A DNA stretch of 34,922 nucleotides from Amycolatopsis sp. A133 (GTDB taxonomy: Bacteria; Actinomycetota; Actinomycetes; Mycobacteriales; Pseudonocardiaceae), in contig NZ_JAVHJU010000050.1 of the NCBI RefSeq assembly GCF_031082405.1, positions 1-34,922 of the forward strand, given 5' to 3'. Each line of letters starts with the position of its first letter. Within the stretch, counting starts at the first letter, position 1. Made by a program: the position numbers and the translations under genes. Below are positions 1 through 7,731 of this stretch, one piece after another. The notes under the pieces are model-generated. The model was given only the letters and a program-made list of their open reading frames with translations, was not told the DNA's origin and did no database searches.

Positions 1-77
1 CCCACACTGCCCGGCCCACACTGCCCGGCCCACACTGCCCGGCCCACACTGCCCGGCCCACACTGCCCGGCCCACAC
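1..77. repeat. 14-bp tandem repeat at window edge
   Basis: Five exact head-to-tail copies of CCCACACTGCCCGG fill positions 1-70, followed by a 7-base partial copy. There is no spacer variation, so this is a minisatellite and not a CRISPR array. The array starts at base 1, so its true copy number is unknown. It lies downstream of the minus-strand regulator ending at 235. Confidence 0.95.
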
Positions 78-194
78 CACAAAGCGCCCGCCGGCCACCC
101 CCGAACAGACCCCGCCCTCCCAGGGGGAACCACCACCGAATTGACCATATCCCCGCCGCCCGGCCCAAAAGCCCGCCGAACCCCCACCCCACCC

Positions 195-227
195 CAAGCT
201 GTCCACATCACGGCGACCCTGTGGACA
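195..227. promoter_or_regulatory. inverted pair of DnaA-box-like sites
   Basis: TGTCCACA (200-207) and its reverse complement TGTGGACA (220-227) are separated by 12 bases. The left site is preceded by CCCCAAGC. The same left block and the same 12-base spacing recur at 11282-11313. The actinobacterial DnaA box is TTGTCCACA, so each half is an eight-of-nine match. With only two sites it is not an origin. It could also be a weak hairpin after the regulator gene at 235-1605. Confidence 0.45.
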
Positions 228-234
228 CCAAGCC

Positions 235-1605
235 TCACCGCAGCAAAGCCACCAGCGTCGGCAAAGCCGCCACCAAGGCCTCCCGCGAACACCCCGCATA
301 CCCGAGCGCCACCCCATACGCGGAAGGCGAACCGGCGAAGTGCCGCGCCAGCCCGTCGAGCCGGATCCCCCGCCGCTCGGCCGCCGCGATCACCGATGCC
401 TCCACCGGAGCCGACGAAAACGGCACCACCAGATGCGCCCCCGCATCATCGCCGCGGACCGGGATCCCCGCCGATGACAGCGCACCCGCCAGCAACGTCC
501 GCCTCTCCGCCAGCTCGCGGCGCAGTTTCCGCAGGTGACGTCCCAGATCCCCGTTTCGCGCGAATTCGTACAACACCCGCTGTCCCGCCGGTGACGGCCG
601 GGTGCCCGTCGAATCGCGGTACGCCAGCACCGCCGAGGTGATCGCCTCCGGTGCCACCATCCAGCCCGCGCCCAGCGTCGGCGTGAGGATCTTCGAAGTC
701 GTTCCGAGGTGCGCCACCACGTCCGGCGCCAGCGCCGCCAGCATCGGCAGCGGCGCCACGTCGAAGCGCAGCTCGCCGTCGTAGTCGTCCTCGATCACCA
801 GCATCCCGGACGAACGCGCCCGCTCCACCAGCGAAACCCGCCGCGCCGCGCTCAGCCTGCTGCCCATCGGGTACTGGTGCGCCGGCGAGCAATACACCGC
901 CCGCGCCCCCGGCGGGATCTCCTCCGGGCGCAACCCCTCCCCGTCCACCGGCACGCCGACAACCCGCATCCCCGCCCGGCGGAACGCCTGCACCGCCCGC
1001 TGGTAGCCCGGCTCTTCGACGGCGACGACGTCCCCGCGCTCCAGCACCGCCGCCGCCAGCTCCACCACTGCCGCCGTCGTGCCGCCCGTCGCCAGGACCG
1101 ATCCCGCCGCCAAGCCGCGGTGACGCAGCAGGTGCTCCGACACCGCCGCCCGGTACTCCGGCAGCCCCGCGCGGTGGGCGCGCACCAAGGGCTCGGGGTC
1201 CGCCGCTGCCCGCCAAGCGCGGCGCCAGGCCGCTCGGTCGAGCCCCGCCGCCCACGGGGTGCCCGGCCCGAGGTCGAGCAACAGAGCAGGAGCGGCCTCG
1301 GGAGCGGGCACAGCGGGCGCCGGGACCTCGGACGCCGAAACCGAAGGCGGAGTCGTCACGTACGTGCCGGACCCGTGCCGCCCCGCGATCCAGCCCTCGG
1401 CGTGCAGCTGCTCGTAGGCCGCCGACGTCACCGTGCGGCTGACGCCGAGGCGGCCGGCCAGCGCCCGCGTCGAGGGCAGCCGGTCGCCGCCGCGCAGGTG
1501 CCCGCTCGCCGCGGCTTCGCGCAGCGCGTCGGCCAGCTGGACGGCCAGCGGGGTCACCGCCGCACGGTCGAGGCTGACCGGGAGCGCGGTGTCGGCGTGG
1601 GACAC
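235..1605 (-). CDS. MocR/PdxR-type GntR regulator with aminotransferase domain
   Basis: This is a 456-residue transcription factor of the MocR subgroup of GntR. An N-terminal winged helix (about residues 15-85, with RLPSTRALAGRLGVSRTV as the recognition region) is fused to a fold-type I aminotransferase domain (about 110-456). PLP-binding features are visible: IEDDYDGEL near 271-279 and the Schiff-base lysine K305 in GTTSK. Family members sense PLP or related amines and usually control a divergent neighbour. The start is GTG at 1605, preceded by GAGGAGGT. The divergent gene at 1686 is a PPOX-fold protein, fitting vitamin B6 or flavin-linked control. The effector is unknown. Confidence 0.9.
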   Translation of the reverse strand: MSHADTALPVSLDRAAVTPLAVQLADALREAAASGHLRGGDRLPSTRALAGRLGVSRTVTSAAYEQLHAEGWIAGRHGSGTYVTTPPSVSASEVPAPAVPAPEAAPALLLDLGPGTPWAAGLDRAAWRRAWRAAADPEPLVRAHRAGLPEYRAAVSEHLLRHRGLAAGSVLATGGTTAAVVELAAAVLERGDVVAVEEPGYQRAVQAFRRAGMRVVGVPVDGEGLRPEEIPPGARAVYCSPAHQYPMGSRLSAARRVSLVERARSSGMLVIEDDYDGELRFDVAPLPMLAALAPDVVAHLGTTSKILTPTLGAGWMVAPEAITSAVLAYRDSTGTRPSPAGQRVLYEFARNGDLGRHLRKLRRELAERRTLLAGALSSAGIPVRGDDAGAHLVVPFSSAPVEASVIAAAERRGIRLDGLARHFAGSPSAYGVALGYAGCSREALVAALPTLVALLR

Positions 1606-1616
1606 GGGACCTCCTC

Positions 1617-1664
1617 AAGTGGACTTCCCAAGTGTACGAGAAGTGGCCGTTTTCCGAGGCCACT
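1617..1664. promoter_or_regulatory. divergent promoter region with AAGTG repeats
   Basis: AAGTGGAC (1617-1624), AAGTGTAC (1630-1637) and AAGTGGCC (1641-1648) form three direct repeats with start-to-start steps of 13 and 11 bases. MocR-type regulators commonly bind direct repeats in such divergent regions. In addition AGTGGCC (1642-1648) and GGCCACT (1658-1664) form a perfect 7-bp inverted repeat. A minus-strand -10 candidate, TACACT (1631-1636), lies inside the middle repeat. Binding is inferred. Confidence 0.55.
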
Positions 1665-1685
1665 GCGCCGGGAGACGCTGGTCGC

Positions 1686-2345
1686 ATGTTGTCGACCACG
1701 CCCCGCACCACGCTCGGCCGCAAGAAGCACCGCGCCCTGACCGACCGCTCCGCGCTGCACGCCGTCCTGGACGAAGGCCTCATCTGCCACCTCGGGATCG
1801 TCCGCGACGGCGTGCCGCTGGTCCTGCCCACCGGCTACGGCCGCGACGGCGACACGCTCTACCTGCACGGTTCGACCGGCGCGGCCAGCCTCCGCACGGC
1901 GACGCGCGGCCTCGACGTCTGCGTGACCGTGACGCTGCTCGACGGCATCGTCTACTCCCGCTCGGTGAACAACCACTCGATGAACTACCGCAGCGCCGTC
2001 ATCCTCGGCCAGGCGAAACCGGTCCTCGACGCCGAAGCGAAGATGCACGGCCTGAAGGTGCTCACCGACCACCTCGCGCCGGGCTCGTGGGCGCACGCGC
2101 GCGAGGTCAACACCAAGGAGTTCGCCGCGGTGTCCGTGCTCGCGCTGGACCTCGCCGAGGCGTCGGTGAAGATGCGCGCCGAGGGCCCGGACGACGAGCC
2201 CGAAGACGTCGAAGCGGACACCGCCTGGGCCGGCGTGCTGCCGGTGCGGACGGTCTACGGCGTGCCCGAGCCGTCCGAAGACCTCTCCCCCGGCTGGACC
2301 GTACCGCCGCACGTCACCGGTCGTGAGTGGAAAAGAGGGTTCTAA
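1686..2345 (+). CDS. pyridoxamine 5'-phosphate oxidase-family flavin protein
   Basis: The 219-residue protein has the split-barrel fold of the PPOX/FMN-binding family. The N-terminal block LICHLGIVRDGVPLVLPTGY is followed by a strand carrying GDTLYLHGSTGAASL, typical of the subgroup that binds FMN or F420 and often acts as a small-molecule reductase. ATG at 1686 is preferred over an in-frame ATG at 1632 because GGGAGA lies just upstream and the longer form would run through the operator region. Divergence from the MocR regulator suggests it is the regulated target. The stop codon overlaps the convergent kinase stop by four bases. The substrate is not predictable, and a true PdxH role is unlikely without its full PLP-site motifs. 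Confidence 0.8.
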   Translation: MLSTTPRTTLGRKKHRALTDRSALHAVLDEGLICHLGIVRDGVPLVLPTGYGRDGDTLYLHGSTGAASLRTATRGLDVCVTVTLLDGIVYSRSVNNHSMNYRSAVILGQAKPVLDAEAKMHGLKVLTDHLAPGSWAHAREVNTKEFAAVSVLALDLAEASVKMRAEGPDDEPEDVEADTAWAGVLPVRTVYGVPEPSEDLSPGWTVPPHVTGREWKRGF

Positions 2346-3784
2346 CCCGCCTTACCACTCACGACCGGGGCGAGCGGCAACCGCACGCTGAAGGTCGTCC
2401 GGCCCGGCGATGAAGCCACCGAGACGGTGCCGCCGTGCGCGGTGACCAGGGACTGGACCACCGACAGCCCGAGCCCGGTGCCGCCGTTGCCGCGGGTGCG
2501 GGAGTCGTCGACGCGGAAGAACCGGTCGAAGATCCGTTCCTGATCGGACGGCGCGATGCCGGGCCCGGAGTCGGTGACCCGCACGACGGCTTCGTCCCCC
2601 GAAGCCGTCACCTCGACGTGCACCGCGGTCCCGGGTGGGGTGTGCACGGCGGCGTTGGCCAGCAGGTTGTCCAGCACCTGGCGCAGCCGCACCGGATCGG
2701 CGTCCACAAAAGCCGTCGAAAGCGCCGACGTCAGCGGGTGGTCCGGCCGTCCGGCGGCGAACGCGTCCGCCGCGTCCCCGGCCAGCTCGGCCAGGTCGGC
2801 GCGCTCGGGCCGCAACGGCGTCTCGGCGGCCCGCGCGTCGAGCCGGGCCAGCAGCAGGAGGTCGTCGACGAGCACAGTCATCCGCGCGGTCTCCTCGCGG
2901 ATCTTCGCCAGGTGCGCCTCGCGCTCCGCCGGCTCGTTCGCCGCGGCGTAGCGGAAGAGGTCGGCGTACCCGCGGATCGACGTCAGCGGTGTCCGCAGCT
3001 CGTGCGAGGCGTCCGCGACGAACCGGCGCAGCCGTTCGTTGGCTTCGGTCTTCGCGGCCAGCGACGTGTCGATGTGGGCCAGCATGACGTTGAACGCCGT
3101 CCGCAGCTCTTCGACTTCGGCGCCGCCGCCGGTGCCCGCCGCACGCACCGGCAGGGCGGGATTCGCCGTGAGGTCGTGCGACGCGATGTCGTGCGCGGTG
3201 CCCGCCATGTCGGCCAGCGGGCGCAGGCCGCGGCGCAGCACCAGCCGTCCCACGACCACCAGCACGCCCAGCGCCAGCGCGAACGCGCCGACCTCCACCC
3301 CGATGAGCTGCCGGACCGTGCCGTCGAGGTCCTTCTGCGGCGCGGCGGACAGCAGCACCGAGTCGGTGTCGACCGGGCACGCGCGGACCCGGTACGGGCC
3401 GTCGTCGCGCAGGTAGATCGTGCGGGTGACGTCGCCGCCCGCCGCCTCGGCGGCGATCTTCGCCAGCTGCTTGGCGTCGCCGGGCAGCCGGCCGCCCGGC
3501 TCGGGGACGGCGACCCCGTCCTGGATCTTGTACAGCGCCGAGTACCACGAGTACACCGATTGCGGCGAGCCGTGCGTCTCGCGCAGGAGCGGCAGCTGCG
3601 TGTTCTGGCTCTTGGACAGCTGTTCGTCGAGCCGCCGGTCGAGGTAGCCGTGCATGATCCCGACCGTCGTGACGCCGACGGCCGCGAACACCACCAGCGC
3701 GAGCGCGCCGAGGCCGAGGGTGATCCGGGTGCCGAGCCGGGTGCGCTGCCAGGCCCCGTACCACCGGCGGAGGACGCCCGTCAC
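2342..3784 (-). CDS. two-component sensor histidine kinase
   Basis: This is a 480-residue membrane kinase. Predicted helices at about 19-42 and 160-182 flank an extracytoplasmic sensor of roughly 115 residues. A HAMP linker (about 183-240) follows, then HisKA with the phospho-acceptor H261 in FVADASHELRTPLTSIRGY, and HATPase_c with an N-box (DNLLANAAVHTP), G1 (VTDSGPGI) and G2 (GTGLGLSVV). The start GTG overlaps the stop TGA of the response regulator gene (GTGA), so the two are translationally coupled. The signal is unknown; the sensor domain matches nothing I can name. The divergent redox cassette at 4633 is a plausible target. Confidence 0.93.
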   Translation of the reverse strand: MTGVLRRWYGAWQRTRLGTRITLGLGALALVVFAAVGVTTVGIMHGYLDRRLDEQLSKSQNTQLPLLRETHGSPQSVYSWYSALYKIQDGVAVPEPGGRLPGDAKQLAKIAAEAAGGDVTRTIYLRDDGPYRVRACPVDTDSVLLSAAPQKDLDGTVRQLIGVEVGAFALALGVLVVVGRLVLRRGLRPLADMAGTAHDIASHDLTANPALPVRAAGTGGGAEVEELRTAFNVMLAHIDTSLAAKTEANERLRRFVADASHELRTPLTSIRGYADLFRYAAANEPAEREAHLAKIREETARMTVLVDDLLLLARLDARAAETPLRPERADLAELAGDAADAFAAGRPDHPLTSALSTAFVDADPVRLRQVLDNLLANAAVHTPPGTAVHVEVTASGDEAVVRVTDSGPGIAPSDQERIFDRFFRVDDSRTRGNGGTGLGLSVVQSLVTAHGGTVSVASSPGRTTFSVRLPLAPVVSGKAG

Positions 3785-4494
3785 CGGTGGGCCTGCCGCA
3801 CGACGTAGCCGACGCCGCGCACGGTGTGGATCAGCGGCTCGCCGTCGCCCGCGTCGAGCTTGCGCCGCAGGTGCGAGACGACCAGTTCGACCACATTGGA
3901 CCGGCCGCCGAAGTCGTACTCCCAGACGTGGTCGAGGATCTGCGCCTTGGTGAGCACCGCGGGCGAGCGGCGCATGAGGTAGCGCAGCAGCTCGTACTCG
4001 GTCGGGGTCAGCTCGGCGAGGCGGTCGCCGCGGCGGACCTCGCGGGTGTCCTCGTCCAGGGTCAGGTCGCCGACCCGCAGCACGGCCCCGCGCGCCTCGG
4101 GCTGGTGCGCGACGCCGGCGCTGCGCCGCAGCACCGCCCGCAGCCGCGCCATCAGCTCCTCGACCGAAAACGGCTTCACGAGGTAGTCGTCACCCCCGCG
4201 GGTGAGCCCGGCGATCCGGTCGGCCGTCGCGTCCTTGGCCGTGAGGAAGACCACGGGCACCGCGTTGCCGCCCGCCCGCAGGCGGTCGAGCACGGTGAAG
4301 CCGTCGAGGTCGGGCAGCATCAGGTCGAGCACGACGATGTCCGGCCCGAACTCCGCGGCCCGGCTCAGCGCGGCCTGGCCGGACCCGGCCGTGATCGCCT
4401 GCCAGCCCTCGTACCGGGCGACGGTGGCGACGAGGTCGGCGATGTGCGGTTCGTCGTCGACGACGAGCAGGCGCACGGGGTCGGGGGTCTGCAC
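3781..4494 (-). CDS. OmpR-family response regulator
   Basis: The 237-residue regulator has a receiver domain (about 7-120) with acidic D13/D14, phospho-acceptor D57 in VVLDLMLPD, T85 and K107 (DYLVKPF). A C-terminal winged helix (about 140-235) carries LTPTEYELLRYLMRRSP and the final RGVGYVV strand. GTG at 4494 is chosen because it lies shortly before the receiver domain; a longer in-frame reading continues upstream through the divergent gene and is an artefact. It is the first gene of the operon with the kinase. An 8-bp direct repeat with 11-bp phasing lies 49 bp upstream of its start (4543-4561), as expected for OmpR-type dimers, so autoregulation and control of the divergent cassette are likely. 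Confidence 0.93.
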   Translation of the reverse strand: MQTPDPVRLLVVDDEPHIADLVATVARYEGWQAITAGSGQAALSRAAEFGPDIVVLDLMLPDLDGFTVLDRLRAGGNAVPVVFLTAKDATADRIAGLTRGGDDYLVKPFSVEELMARLRAVLRRSAGVAHQPEARGAVLRVGDLTLDEDTREVRRGDRLAELTPTEYELLRYLMRRSPAVLTKAQILDHVWEYDFGGRSNVVELVVSHLRRKLDAGDGEPLIHTVRGVGYVVRQAHR

Positions 4495-4542
4495 CGCTCC
4501 ATCTTCTCCCGGCCCGCGGGCGGCGGGCGAACGGAGACGGCG

Positions 4543-4572
4543 GCCGACAGGAAGCCGACAGCCGGCACCCAG
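4543..4572. promoter_or_regulatory. putative OmpR-type operator
   Basis: GCCGACAG occurs at 4543-4550 and again at 4554-4561. The start-to-start distance of 11 bp is one helical turn, the usual arrangement for OmpR/PhoB-type regulators. A degenerate third copy, GCACCCAG, sits in phase at 4565-4572. The site lies between the response-regulator start and the flavocytochrome start. The assignment to the adjacent regulator is inferred. Confidence 0.5.
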
Positions 4573-4632
4573 ACTCGCCACAGGCTGCGTGACGAGGCTG
4601 GCCATCGTGAACCGAACCGAAGGGGGATCCGT

Positions 4633-5988
4633 GTGACCACCATGACGCAGACCGCCGAGGCCGCGCGCCCGGCGATCCGCCCCCGGATCGCCGCGAAATC
4701 CGGCCTCTTCCTCTTCCTCGGCGCCAACGTGGCCGCCGTCACCGTCCTGTTCGTGCAGGCCGGGGTGTCGCAGAACGTGCTGATCACGATCGGCAGGCTC
4801 GCCGGGGTGTACGGCGCGCTGGCGATGGCGTTCCAGCTGCTGCTGGTCGCCCGGCTGCCCTGGCTGGACCGCCGGCTCGGGATGGACCGGCTGACCTCGT
4901 GGCACCGCTGGACCGGCTTCACGATCCTCTGGACCCTGCTGGCGCACCTGGTGTTCATCACCATGGGCTACGCGGAAGTCTCGGACAAGGGCGTCGTCGA
5001 CGAGCTGGTCGAGATGGCCGACACCCTCGAGGGGATCCTGCGGGCGCTGGTCGCCTTCGCCGTGATCCTCGTCGTCGGTGCGGTCTCGGCGAAGTTCGCG
5101 CGCAAGCGGCTCGCCTACGAGACGTGGCACTTCATCCACCTCTACACCTACGCTGCGGTGCTGCTGGCGTTCACGCACCAGATCGCGCTGGGCCAGTCGT
5201 TCGCCGGCTCGGAATCGGCGAAGGCATACTGGTGGACGCTGTGGCTCGGGGCCGGAGCCGCCGTGCTCGCCGGGCGCGTCGTGCTGCCGCTGTGGCGGAA
5301 CCTGCGTCACCAGCTGCGCGTCACGGCGGTGGTTTCGGAATCCCCCGACGTCGTTTCGGTGTACATGTCCGGCAAGCACCTGGACAAGATGCCGGCCAAG
5401 GCGGGGCAGTTCTTCCTGTGGCGGTTCCTGACGAAGGACCGTTGGTGGCAGGCCAATCCCTTCTCGCTGTCGGCCGCCCCCGACGGCCGTTCGCTGCGGC
5501 TGACCGCGAAGGCGCTCGGCGCTTCCAGCGCCGGGCTGCGCAACCTGCGCGTCGGGACGCGTGTGTTCGCCGAAGGCCCGTACGGCGCTTTCACGACGAT
5601 CCACCAGCAGCGGCCAAACGCGCTGCTCGTGGCGGGCGGCGTCGGGATCACACCGATCCGCGCGCTGCTGGAGGACATCGACGGCCACGTCGTCGTGCTG
5701 TACCGGGTGCGCAACCAGGCCGACGCGGTGCTGCTGCCCGAGCTGAACGAGCTGGCCAAGGCCCGCGGCGCCGTCGTCAGTCTCCTCACCGGACCGGACC
5801 AGGCGGTCGGGCCGCGCGGCGTGATGCTCGGGCCGGCGAACCTGCACATGATGGTGCCGGACGTGCACGAGCGGGACGTGTTCGTCTGCGGCCCGCCGGG
5901 GATGACTTCCGCCGTGCTGCGCAGCCTGCGCGAGCTGCGCGTGCCGAACGCCCAGGTCCACGCCGAACGTTTCAGCCTCGCGGCCTAG
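4633..5988 (+). CDS. ferric-reductase-like membrane flavocytochrome
   Basis: The 451-residue protein has an N-terminal ferric-reductase transmembrane domain (about 23-220, six hydrophobic segments) and a C-terminal ferredoxin-NADP-reductase module (about 228-451). H91 and H105 lie in one helix, and H169 and H182 in another, the spacing expected for two stacked b-type hemes. The flavin site is NPFSLSAAP, and the nucleotide site includes LLVAGGVGITPIRALL and VFVCGPPGMTS. It should pass electrons from cytosolic NAD(P)H across the membrane through FAD and hemes. GTG at 4633 fits AGGGGGAT at 4621-4628; ATG at 4642 is an alternative. It heads a three-gene cassette with an FMN-binding protein and ApbE, which are likely its acceptor and that acceptor's maturase. 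Confidence 0.88.
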   Translation: MTTMTQTAEAARPAIRPRIAAKSGLFLFLGANVAAVTVLFVQAGVSQNVLITIGRLAGVYGALAMAFQLLLVARLPWLDRRLGMDRLTSWHRWTGFTILWTLLAHLVFITMGYAEVSDKGVVDELVEMADTLEGILRALVAFAVILVVGAVSAKFARKRLAYETWHFIHLYTYAAVLLAFTHQIALGQSFAGSESAKAYWWTLWLGAGAAVLAGRVVLPLWRNLRHQLRVTAVVSESPDVVSVYMSGKHLDKMPAKAGQFFLWRFLTKDRWWQANPFSLSAAPDGRSLRLTAKALGASSAGLRNLRVGTRVFAEGPYGAFTTIHQQRPNALLVAGGVGITPIRALLEDIDGHVVVLYRVRNQADAVLLPELNELAKARGAVVSLLTGPDQAVGPRGVMLGPANLHMMVPDVHERDVFVCGPPGMTSAVLRSLRELRVPNAQVHAERFSLAA

Positions 5989-5999
5989 GGGGAGTTGTC

Positions 6000-6509
6000 G
6001 TGAAGAAGACCATTTTTGTCGTCGCGCTGTCGATAGCCGGGTTCATCGCGGTCTGGCGGTTCGAGCCGGGACCGGTGCACAACACCGCCGCCGTCGCGCA
6101 GGCGCCGCCGCCGAGCGTCAGCGCACCGTCCACATCGGCCGCTCCGACTGAGTCGTCCCCAGCGTCGTCCCCGTCGTCCCCGGCGTCGTCCCCGTCGCCT
6201 GCTCCGTCTGCTTCGGACAGTCCCGCCACCCGGGGCACCGCCGAGACCGTGACCACGCAGGGCAGCGCCGAGTCGAGCCGGTACGGCACCGTCCAGGTGC
6301 AGGTGACGTTCACCGGCGCCCGGCTCACCGCGATCACCCTGCTGCAGGCCCCGGACAGCGGCCGGTCGCTCACCGCGCTCCCGCGGCTGCAGGAAGAAGC
6401 GATCCAGGCGCAGAGCGCCGACATCGACACGGTGACCGGCGCGACCGAGACGAGCGAGTCGTACAAGACGTCGCTGCAGGCCGCGATCGACGCGAGGGGA
6501 ACCCGATGA
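6000..6509 (+). CDS. membrane-anchored FMN-binding protein with flavinylation motif
   Basis: The 169-residue protein begins with one hydrophobic anchor (about 4-19). A Ser/Pro/Ala-rich linker (about 30-77) follows, then an FMN-binding domain (about 80-169). Near the C-terminus is DTVTGAT (143-149), which fits the D-x-x-[ST]-G-A-T pattern in which the last threonine (T149) receives FMN in phosphoester linkage from ApbE. The GTG start at 6000 follows AGGGGGAG, and the stop overlaps the apbE start by four bases. It probably accepts electrons from the flavocytochrome encoded just upstream and hands them to an extracytoplasmic partner that is not encoded here. Confidence 0.85.
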   Translation: MKKTIFVVALSIAGFIAVWRFEPGPVHNTAAVAQAPPPSVSAPSTSAAPTESSPASSPSSPASSPSPAPSASDSPATRGTAETVTTQGSAESSRYGTVQVQVTFTGARLTAITLLQAPDSGRSLTALPRLQEEAIQAQSADIDTVTGATETSESYKTSLQAAIDARGTR

Positions 6510-7246
6510 CCAACCGCGTCGAACAGGTGATGGGCCTGCCGATCTCCCTGGACCTGCGCGACGAAGGCGACTTCGCCGAGGTCGTCGACGACGTCTTCGC
6601 GTGGTTCCGCGACGTCGACGCCCGGTTCAGCCCCTTCAAGGAGGACAGCGAGGTCAGCCGGTACGACCGCGGCGAGCTGACGGCCGCCGAGCTCAGCGAC
6701 GACCTCCTGGAGGTGCTGGAACTCTGCGCGTACTACGAGCAGCTCTCCGGCGGCGCGTTCCGCGCGCGGCTGCCCGGCCGCGGCCTCGACCCGTGCGCGG
6801 TCGTCAAGGGCTGGGCGGTGCAGCGCGCGGCCGACCTGCTGAAGGCCGAGGGCGCGACGACGTTCTGCCTCAACGCCGGCGGCGACGTCGTCACCGCCGG
6901 CGAACCGCAGCCGGGGCGACCGTGGCGGGTCGGCGTCCGCCACCCCGAGCAGCCCCTCGCGGTGTGCGCGGTGCTGGAGTCGCGCAACGGCGCGATCGCG
7001 ACGTCGGCGGCGTACGAGCGCGGCTCCCACATCCTCGACGGCCGCTCCGGCACCCCGGCGACCGGCCTGATGAGCGTCACCGTCGTGGCCGGCGACCTGG
7101 TGACCGCGGACGCGCTGGCCACCGCGGCGTTCGCGATGGGCACCGACGGCATCACCTGGGCGGCCGACCGGCCGGACTGCGAGATCCTCATCGTCGACGA
7201 CAGCCGCCGCGTGCACCGGACGGCGGGCCTGGCGCTGGCTTCGTAA
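6506..7246 (+). CDS. apbE: ApbE-type FAD:protein FMN transferase
   Basis: The 246-residue protein transfers FMN from FAD to a threonine in a target flavoprotein, with Mg2+. Family motifs in order are DPCAVVKGWAV (95-105), NAGGD (123-127), ATSAAYERGSHILD (165-178) and the Mg-binding TADALAT (200-206). It is shorter than typical ApbE proteins of about 320-350 residues because it lacks the N-terminal lipoprotein or signal region; the reading starts MTNRVEQVMGLP. The ATG overlaps the preceding stop (ATGA), so it is coupled to its likely substrate, the FMN-binding protein. A cytosolic location is implied, which raises a topology question for a protein with an external FMN domain. Confidence 0.88.
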   Translation: MTNRVEQVMGLPISLDLRDEGDFAEVVDDVFAWFRDVDARFSPFKEDSEVSRYDRGELTAAELSDDLLEVLELCAYYEQLSGGAFRARLPGRGLDPCAVVKGWAVQRAADLLKAEGATTFCLNAGGDVVTAGEPQPGRPWRVGVRHPEQPLAVCAVLESRNGAIATSAAYERGSHILDGRSGTPATGLMSVTVVAGDLVTADALATAAFAMGTDGITWAADRPDCEILIVDDSRRVHRTAGLALAS

Positions 7247-7308
7247 AACGGTTCGCCCGCCTCCGGCGGCTGGGCCACACTCGGCGGCACCCCACCTCGA
7301 GGAGTGCC

Positions 7309-7689
7309 ATGCCGTCGTCCGTGCTGAACATTTCCGTCGACTGCGCCGAGCCGTACACGCTGTGCCGGTTCTGGAGCCAGGTGACCGGCAAGCCGATCCC
7401 CGGCACCGACTCCCCCGGCGACGACGAGGTCGGCGTCGAGCTCAACGACGGCACGACGCTGCTCTTCCTGCGCGTCCCGGAGCCGAAGACGGTGAAGAAC
7501 CGCCTCCACCTGTGCCTGCAGCCGGACATCCGGCGCGACGAGGAGGTCGAGCGGCTGCTGGGCCTGGGCGCCACGCTCATCGACGACCGCCGCAACCCCG
7601 ACGGCACGGGCTGGGCCGTGCTCGCCGACCCGGAGGGCAACGAGTTCTGCGTGCTGCGCAGCGCGGCCGAGCGCGCGGCGACGTCGTGA
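7309..7689 (+). CDS. VOC/glyoxalase-fold protein
   Basis: This 126-residue protein is a single vicinal-oxygen-chelate unit of paired beta-alpha-beta modules. Recognisable elements are the opening VLNISVDCAEPYTLCRFWSQ, the central KNRLHLCLQPD strand and the closing WAVLADPEGNEFCVL. This is the small actinobacterial glyoxalase-like type often annotated as VOC family. The start ATG follows GAGGAG with suitable spacing. The substrate cannot be deduced, and small members of this type include antibiotic-binding and enzyme forms. It stands alone, 62 bp after apbE, and may or may not belong to that transcript. Confidence 0.8.
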   Translation: MPSSVLNISVDCAEPYTLCRFWSQVTGKPIPGTDSPGDDEVGVELNDGTTLLFLRVPEPKTVKNRLHLCLQPDIRRDEEVERLLGLGATLIDDRRNPDGTGWAVLADPEGNEFCVLRSAAERAATS

Positions 7690-7719
7690 CGGACTCGTTC
7701 GCGGCCGGGACCGGCTGAA

Positions 7720-7725
7720 TAGGGT
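7720..7725 (+). promoter_or_regulatory. -10 element, possible leaderless start
   Basis: TAGGGT fits the actinobacterial TANNNT -10 pattern and ends six bases before the asparaginase ATG at 7732, so transcription may start at the start codon. No good -35 is visible, and GGGTGG could instead act as a weak ribosome-binding site. Confidence 0.35.
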
Positions 7726-7731
7726 GGCGGC

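Noticed and set aside
1..77. CRISPR array
   Set aside because: Direct tandem copies without spacers, unit too short, and no cas genes nearby.
3787..4632. Long upstream extension of the flavocytochrome reading frame across the response regulator
   Set aside because: It is antisense to a well-matched response regulator, and the flavocytochrome has a good ribosome-binding site at 4621 with a normal-length product from 4633.
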